This document shows, piece by piece, positions 59,765 through 64,000 of a DNA stretch of 64,000 nucleotides. Below the pieces are notes generated by a model. That model saw only the letters and a program-made list of their open reading frames with translations, was not told the origin of the DNA and ran no database searches. The position numbers and the translations under genes were made by a program. The DNA is from RYN-428 sp035551995. Its GTDB lineage: Bacteria > Planctomycetota > Phycisphaerae > Tepidisphaerales > Tepidisphaeraceae. The number at the start of each line of letters is the position of its first letter. Position 1 is the stretch's first letter. The stretch is from assembly GCA_035551995.1 (NCBI GenBank), contig DASZME010000062.1, forward strand, positions 1 to 64,000, written 5' to 3'.

Positions 59765-60879
59765 AGCGAACCTCGCTTCATCTGCTCCCGTTCGATCGCC
59801 TCAAACAGCGCGCGGAAATTCCCTTCGCCAAATCCATCGGAATTTCCGCGCCGCTGAATCACCTCATAAAAAAGCGTCGGACGATCAAACACCGGCTTAC
59901 TGAACAACTGCAACAAATAGCCGTCGGGATGATCCCGATCGACGAGTACGCCAAGCTTGCGCAGGCTCTGAATATTCTCCTTGATGTGCCCGACCCGCTC
60001 CGGCAGCATGTCGAAATACGATCCCGGCACATCCAGAAATTCCATCCCCCGCGCCCGCATTTCGCGCACCGTGGCGACGATGTCCGGCGTCAATAGCGCG
60101 ATATGCTGCACGCCGGGACCTCGATACTCATCCAGAAACTCCTGAATCTGGGATTTTTCGCTCGACGGCTCATTGATCGGCAGCCGAATGTATCCGTCGG
60201 TGTCGCCCATCACCTTGCTCATCAGCGCGCTGCGGCCTGTATTGATGTCGAAATGCGCCGTCTGCTCGAACCCAAAAACGCGCGCGTAAAAGTCGCACCA
60301 TTCGTCCATGTGCTCGACGTTGGCGACAATGTGATCGATCATCATCAATTGGATTTCTTCGTCTTCGATCCCGCCGGCCACGTTCACGTAGCCGGGGGCA
60401 AAATCGGCGTGGGACTTGCGCTGAATAAACGTATGCGTCGTATCGCCGTAAGCGGCAATCGATCCGCCGATGAATACCTCATGTTCATCGATCGCGCGAA
60501 CGATATTGGCGCCGGCGCCGCGGGCGTGCTTCAGGGCGGCATTGACGTCCTTCACCCGAAACGCGACGTCCTTCACGCCGTTCCCATGCCTTTCCAGATG
60601 GGCGCGGATTGCCTCCGCCTGCGGCCCGGCGCCCTGCGGCTGGGCAAAAAGGAAGTTGATTCGTCCCTGCCCGACGACGATCGCCTTTCTCCCCGCCAAC
60701 CCTGTGCTCGCGTCGCCCTGGCAGCGCCGGCGCATGCCGAGCATCCGTTCGTGATAATCCGCCCATCGCTCGGCGTCGTTCACCAGAAATTCGATGTGAT
60801 CGATGCCCCGAATTCCCAACGGATTATCCCGCGAATATGAGGCGGGTAAGGCGATGGGAGACGTACTCGTGGTAACCAT
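59761..60879 (-). CDS. hppD: 4-Hydroxyphenylpyruvate dioxygenase
   Basis: 372 residues from ATG 60879 with a GGAGG site. Two VOC domains are present (residues about 20-170 and 175-345). The iron ligands fit the family: His in MMIDHIVANVEHMDEW, His in GPGVQHIALLTPDI and Glu in LFYEVIQRRGNSDGFGEGNF, the last being the HPPD C-terminal hallmark. It makes homogentisate from 4-hydroxyphenylpyruvate. It is the first gene of the five-gene operon, and the promoter probably lies in 60880-61042, where a divergent gene also starts. The aminotransferase that makes its substrate is not in the window. Confidence 0.96.
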   Translation of the reverse strand: MVTTSTSPIALPASYSRDNPLGIRGIDHIEFLVNDAERWADYHERMLGMRRRCQGDASTGLAGRKAIVVGQGRINFLFAQPQGAGPQAEAIRAHLERHGNGVKDVAFRVKDVNAALKHARGAGANIVRAIDEHEVFIGGSIAAYGDTTHTFIQRKSHADFAPGYVNVAGGIEDEEIQLMMIDHIVANVEHMDEWCDFYARVFGFEQTAHFDINTGRSALMSKVMGDTDGYIRLPINEPSSEKSQIQEFLDEYRGPGVQHIALLTPDIVATVREMRARGMEFLDVPGSYFDMLPERVGHIKENIQSLRKLGVLVDRDHPDGYLLQLFSKPVFDRPTLFYEVIQRRGNSDGFGEGNFRALFEAIEREQMKRGSL

Positions 60880-61042
60880 CCGCGTCCTCCAATCGAAGAG
60901 GCGGCAATGACTTGCATCCTCGCCCGATCGTTGTCCGCACGGGCCCAAGGATCCGCCTCGACCAATTGTAGGCCGTCGCTTGCATCCACGTCCTTCGTGG
61001 GGCAACATAGCGTCCATTGCCTCAGGAAGGCGAGGGATTGCC

Positions 61043-61648
61043 ATGGACGGCATGCTTCTTCAATTCGCGAACCTGGATTCCACGACAAAATGGTTGTTGG
61101 CGGCCGCCGTCGCGTTGACCATCTTCTACGCGATCATGCGCCCGATGCGGCGGAAAAAAAAAGACCCGCTGGCTTACGGAGGCCAGCGCGTCGGCCTGGC
61201 CAGCCAGCGTGCCGTCGAACACGACATGACCCACCTGCTCGTGCAACTTTCCGACATGGCGCGCCAGGTGACCGCCCAACTGGACACACGAACGGCCAAG
61301 CTTGAAGTGCTCATCAAAGACGCCGATGAACGTCTGGCCGCGCTCAAAGAGGCGACCGCGCACGTCGCCGATTCGAACGTCGCCGGTCATGGCGACGGCA
61401 ACGGGCGCGACGTCGCATCGCCGGCGTCCGAAAACTCCCCCGCCGCGCCGGTCGCGGCCGATTCGCGTCACGTCGATGTGTATGACCTGGCCGACCAGAA
61501 GCTGACGGCCCAGCAAATCGCGCAGAAACTCAATCGTCCCCAGGGTGAAATTGAGTTGATTCTGGCGCTTCGCGAGCGTGCGCCCGAGGCGCCGCTATCG
61601 GCCCTGGCCGACGCGATCAAGCCGCGCAAGAAGAAGAAAGTGCAATAA
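61043..61648 (+). CDS. N-terminally anchored coiled-coil protein with C-terminal HTH-like segment
   Basis: 201 residues from ATG 61043 with AGGAAGGCGAGGG upstream. A single transmembrane helix occurs at about residues 15-33 (KWLLAAAVALTIFYAIM) followed by a basic stretch (RPMRRKKK). Residues about 57-108 are a long amphipathic helix (DMARQVTAQLDTRTAKLEV). The C-terminal ~40 residues (VYDLADQKLTAQQIAQKLNR then EIELILALRE) look like a small helix-turn-helix. The overall plan resembles the DUF6115/DUF2802-type proteins of motility and envelope clusters, but no flagellar gene is near. The function is unknown. It is divergent from the tyrosine-degradation operon. Confidence 0.7.
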   Translation: MDGMLLQFANLDSTTKWLLAAAVALTIFYAIMRPMRRKKKDPLAYGGQRVGLASQRAVEHDMTHLLVQLSDMARQVTAQLDTRTAKLEVLIKDADERLAALKEATAHVADSNVAGHGDGNGRDVASPASENSPAAPVAADSRHVDVYDLADQKLTAQQIAQKLNRPQGEIELILALRERAPEAPLSALADAIKPRKKKKVQ

Positions 61649-61721
61649 GCGTTGTCGATTGGCTCACATCCCGCCGGCGAACGCAGTTTGACGATATGGG
61701 TTTTTCCGGCCGGTTCAGCGA

Positions 61722-62147
61722 TCACGGTTGGGCGCCGTTGAGATAAACCAGCTTGACTTCTTTGACCCCCGCCTGCGTACAGATGCGCGCCACGTCGGCG
61801 AAATATTCCACGAAACTGCGCTCGTCGGCTCGAATCACCACCGCCTGGTCCTTCCGTTTTGCGACCGCGTCGGTCACTCGCCGGGCCAGCGCCTCCTTGT
61901 CGTAATCCTTCCCGGCGATGATGATCTTCCCTTCCCGATCGATGTTGATGATCAGTAGTTCGGCGGAGGCTGGATTGGCCATTCCCTTTGTCGATCCGGT
62001 TCGGGGCAGCTCGAGCGACATCTCCTTCTCCACCTGCACGAACGTGGTCGCGCACATGAAGAAAATCAGAAGATTAAAGACCATGTCCGTCAGCGGAATG
62101 AGGTTATACGGCTCTTCGGCTTCGGCGACGGGATCGTGGATTCGCAT
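61722..62147 (-). CDS. exbD: ExbD/TolR-type biopolymer transport protein
   Basis: 141 residues. A short cytoplasmic N-terminus precedes one transmembrane helix carrying the functional Asp, YNLIPLTDMVFNLLIFFM. A periplasmic domain follows with LIINIDREGKIIIAGKDYDKE, AVAKRKDQAVVIRADERSFVEYFADVARI and VKLVY near the end, the typical ExbD pattern. It works with an ExbB-type proton channel to energise outer-membrane or envelope processes. Its partner lies 26 bp upstream on the same strand. No TonB is in the window. Confidence 0.92.
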   Translation of the reverse strand: MRIHDPVAEAEEPYNLIPLTDMVFNLLIFFMCATTFVQVEKEMSLELPRTGSTKGMANPASAELLIINIDREGKIIIAGKDYDKEALARRVTDAVAKRKDQAVVIRADERSFVEYFADVARICTQAGVKEVKLVYLNGAQP

Positions 62148-62173
62148 GCAATGCCTTTGATTTTCAAATCGCC

Positions 62174-62986
62174 TTACCGCGCGGCGTCGGCGGAAAATTT
62201 CGCGTCGTCGTCGGCGTTAAAACCGAAGTCGTCGGAGAACTGCGCCAACTGGTCGTTCAAATCGGAAATCAGCCGTTCGATCCGTCCGACGAAGTAGTAA
62301 TAAAAAATCGTGACCAGAATCGCGACCGCCAACCCGCCAAAGGTGTTGACCATCGCCTCATAGATGCCCGTGGAGAGCTTATGAACATCGCCGGCGCCGG
62401 AAGAAGCGGCGGATTGAAACGCCTTGATCATTCCCGAGATCGTGCCGATCAAGCCCAAAAGCGTCGCCACCGATCCGAGCGAATAGAGGAATCGCATGTT
62501 GCGGCGGAGCTTGAGCGTTTCGTTGGCGCCGGCGTCCTCGATGGCTTTCTCGGCCGCCGCCACGCCGCGCGGCAGGCGCTTGATCCCCGCCGCCAGCATG
62601 CGCGCCAGGGCCGAATCATGGGCCCGGCAATAATCCAGCGCCGCCTCGCGGTTCTCGCGCAAGTCCCGCGCGACCACGCGCAAGCCCGCCAGAAATCGGG
62701 ATGGGATTACCAATCCCCGCCGAAGCGACAGAAATCGCTCGATGATCAGCGCCAGCGCCAAAACGCTGCACGCCGTCAGCGGATACATGAACCACCCGCC
62801 GGCCAGGTAAAGTTCCCACGCATTTAGCTTCGCCCCCTCGAGGTTTGCCGGTACATCGTTCGCCGTCGTCCGCGCGTCAGCCGGCGCCGTCGTTTGGCCC
62901 GGCAGCATCGCCGGCGCCATCAGCGACAATGTCATAACGAGCAAGGAGAATAGAAAAAAAGAAGGAATGCGAAACGTACGCTTCAT
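62174..62986 (-). CDS. exbB: ExbB/TolQ/MotA-type proton channel protein
   Basis: 270 residues from ATG 62986. An N-terminal signal-like helix (FFLFSLLVMTLSLMAPAML) with a Thr/Ala linker precedes the channel. The TolQ/ExbB pattern includes LAGGWFMYPLTACSVLALALIIERFLSLRR, LARMLAAGIKRLPRG, then the paired pore helices in FLYSLGSVATLLGLIGTISGMIKAF and GIYEAMVNTFGGLAVAILVTIFYYYF. The acidic N-terminal extension is common in planctomycete ExbB proteins. With ExbD it forms the proton channel. Its 5' region borders the dispersed repeat element. Confidence 0.92.
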   Translation of the reverse strand: MKRTFRIPSFFLFSLLVMTLSLMAPAMLPGQTTAPADARTTANDVPANLEGAKLNAWELYLAGGWFMYPLTACSVLALALIIERFLSLRRGLVIPSRFLAGLRVVARDLRENREAALDYCRAHDSALARMLAAGIKRLPRGVAAAEKAIEDAGANETLKLRRNMRFLYSLGSVATLLGLIGTISGMIKAFQSAASSGAGDVHKLSTGIYEAMVNTFGGLAVAILVTIFYYYFVGRIERLISDLNDQLAQFSDDFGFNADDDAKFSADAAR

Positions 62987-63122
62987 AATGACTCTGACAC
63001 GGGTCGCGCCCGAAAGGTGAAACAAATCGCTTTGCCCGCGTCGCGAAGCTACCAAAAAGCCGCGACGATTGCCCATGCTTATTCTTCGGCACATGCGGAC
63101 GGCGGTCGCAGGCGCCCAGATT

Positions 63123-63225
63123 GAGAACATTTTTCAGTTTGCTTTAGCCACTTTGCGTTTAGGGGCCCCGCTTGCGGGGCATGTCTCGCGATCGAAGCTC
63201 GCGCCACCAACATGAAAAATGCTCT
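63123..63225. repeat. Dispersed terminal-inverted-repeat element, divergent copy, 103 bp
   Basis: The left end GAGAACATTTTTCAGTTTG and right end inverted AGAGCATTTTTCATGTTGG are related. The core GCGTTTAGGGGCCCCGCTTG, then CGGGGCATGTCTCGCGA, corresponds to that of the copies at 43178 and 56152, with more substitutions. It lies between exbB and the polyprenyl synthase gene. Confidence 0.78.
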
Positions 63226-63303
63226 GGAGCGATGGAAATGATATGGTCGTGCGCCGCACCATGCGACATATCGGTGGCCATGTCGAATCGGAGCGGCGGT
63301 CTT

Positions 63304-64000
63304 TCACATCGGCCGGGTGACGACGAATTCCGTCATCGTATCGAGCGCTCTGCGCGCCTCGCCCTGCGGGAGGTCGGCGATCGCGGCGCGGGCGCGCTCG
63401 ACCAGGTGAATCGCGCGGTCGCGCGCGTAGCCGATCGACTTGCTGGGCAGGATCAGGTTGCGGATTTTTTCCACCTTGTCCGAGTCGGGGCTGTTCAGCA
63501 GCGATCGCAGCAACACCCGATGCTCGGCCGGCGCCGTGCGCAGAAAATGAATCATCGGCAAGGTCATTTTCCCTTTTTCGATGTCGCTGCCGAGCGATTT
63601 GCCGACCGTGGAAATATCGCCGACCAAATCGAGAATATCGTCTTGAATCTGGAAGGCTTGACCCAAAGACATGCCATAAGTTTCCAGGCGTTTGACGCGA
63701 TCGTCGTCGGCCCCGGCGAACTTCGCCCCCAGCCCGCAGCAGGTGGCCGTCAGAACGGCGGTCTTCAGCGTGATGATTCGTCCGTACGTCTCTTCGCTCA
63801 GATCCAGATTATTGCGGTTGTCGATCTGGAGCAGTTCCCCTTCGCAAACTTCGTTGGTCGTTCGGCCGATCGCCCGGCTGGCATACTGTGAATCGAGACT
63901 GGAGCAGAGGTGGTAGCTATGGCTGATCAGATAATCGCCAAGCAACACCGCCGCTTCGTTGCCGCGAAGGTGATTGATCGTGGCGCCCTTGCGGCGAAGT
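63304..64000 (-). CDS. Polyprenyl (octaprenyl/heptaprenyl-type) diphosphate synthase, N-terminus off the right edge
   Basis: The open frame runs from the right window edge to a stop at 63304, about 232 residues. The trans-prenyltransferase family is evident from RRKGATINHLRGNEAAVLLGDYL near the edge, then NEVCEGELLQI, TLKTAVLTATCCGLGAK and the second Asp-rich motif QAFQIQDDILDLVGD, followed by GSDIEKGKMTLPMIHFL. The first Asp-rich motif (DDxxD) is just outside the window. The enzyme builds the isoprenoid tail of menaquinone/ubiquinone or a similar long chain from IPP. The chain length cannot be told without the N-terminus. An internal GTG at 63948 is not the true start. Confidence 0.93.
   Translation of the reverse strand, partial: LRRKGATINHLRGNEAAVLLGDYLISHSYHLCSSLDSQYASRAIGRTTNEVCEGELLQIDNRNNLDLSEETYGRIITLKTAVLTATCCGLGAKFAGADDDRVKRLETYGMSLGQAFQIQDDILDLVGDISTVGKSLGSDIEKGKMTLPMIHFLRTAPAEHRVLLRSLLNSPDSDKVEKIRNLILPSKSIGYARDRAIHLVERARAAIADLPQGEARRALDTMTEFVVTRPM

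Overview
The window reads as about 64 kb of chromosome from a GC-rich member of the Planctomycetota, possibly a Phycisphaerae-type lineage (inference). The evidence is the gene content: two proteins with the PVC-type dehydrogenase propeller, several PQQ-like propeller proteins, a ThuA-domain protein, a sialate O-acetylesterase, a DUF4058 protein and a DUF4202 protein. Coding is dense on both strands. There is no prophage, no rRNA and no CRISPR array. The only stable RNA I can see is one tRNA-Leu(UAA).

Layout. 0-10.5 kb: the N-terminal part of priA (cut by the left edge), two small membrane proteins, a secreted PVC-type propeller protein, a broken CBM9-like gene, and an attEFGH-like operon (ABC ATPase, FtsX-type permease, AttH/CrtC-like lipocalin). 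10.5-16 kb: REP-like palindromes beside a frameshifted REP-associated tyrosine transposase, a CxxCH propeller protein, an M20 amidohydrolase and the tail of an ice-binding-type protein. 16-19.3 kb: a three-gene cluster of methyltransferase, coproheme-decarboxylase-like (HemQ/chlorite dismutase superfamily) protein and tandem SagB-type nitroreductase. 19.5-24.7 kb: esterase, a DUF47-Pit phosphate pair, a PhoR-like kinase, tRNA-Leu. 24.8-33 kb: PQQ propeller protein, radA, DUF4202, yggS, two unknown membrane proteins, an MFS exporter. 33-46.4 kb: a patchy region in which truncated genes (DUF4365, HepT, NmrA, AAA ATPase) lie among intact ones (di-heme peroxidase, lysC, DUF4058, sialate esterase, a Xer recombinase, lipoproteins, an SDR). 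46.4-51.3 kb: sugar-acid catabolism (IlvD/Edd dehydratase, DHDPS-family lyase, MFS symporter). 51.3-56.1 kb: ThuA, a parvulin foldase, a sulfotransferase, a membrane glycosyltransferase-like protein. 56.2-60.9 kb: a compact phenylalanine/tyrosine degradation operon (hppD, FAH-family hydrolase, hmgA, flavin reductase-like, phhA). 61-64 kb: a coiled-coil membrane protein, exbD and exbB, and a polyprenyl diphosphate synthase cut by the right edge.

The most unusual feature at the DNA level is the number of structured dispersed repeats. A roughly 102-104 bp element with imperfect terminal inverted repeats is present in at least four copies. There is also a REP-like pair next to its probable transposase, and four other hairpin-forming repeat types, one of them inserted in frame inside priA. 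The most interesting protein-level lead is the HemQ-like/tandem SagB/methyltransferase cluster, whose substrate I cannot name. All calls come from reading the sequence; no database search was run.
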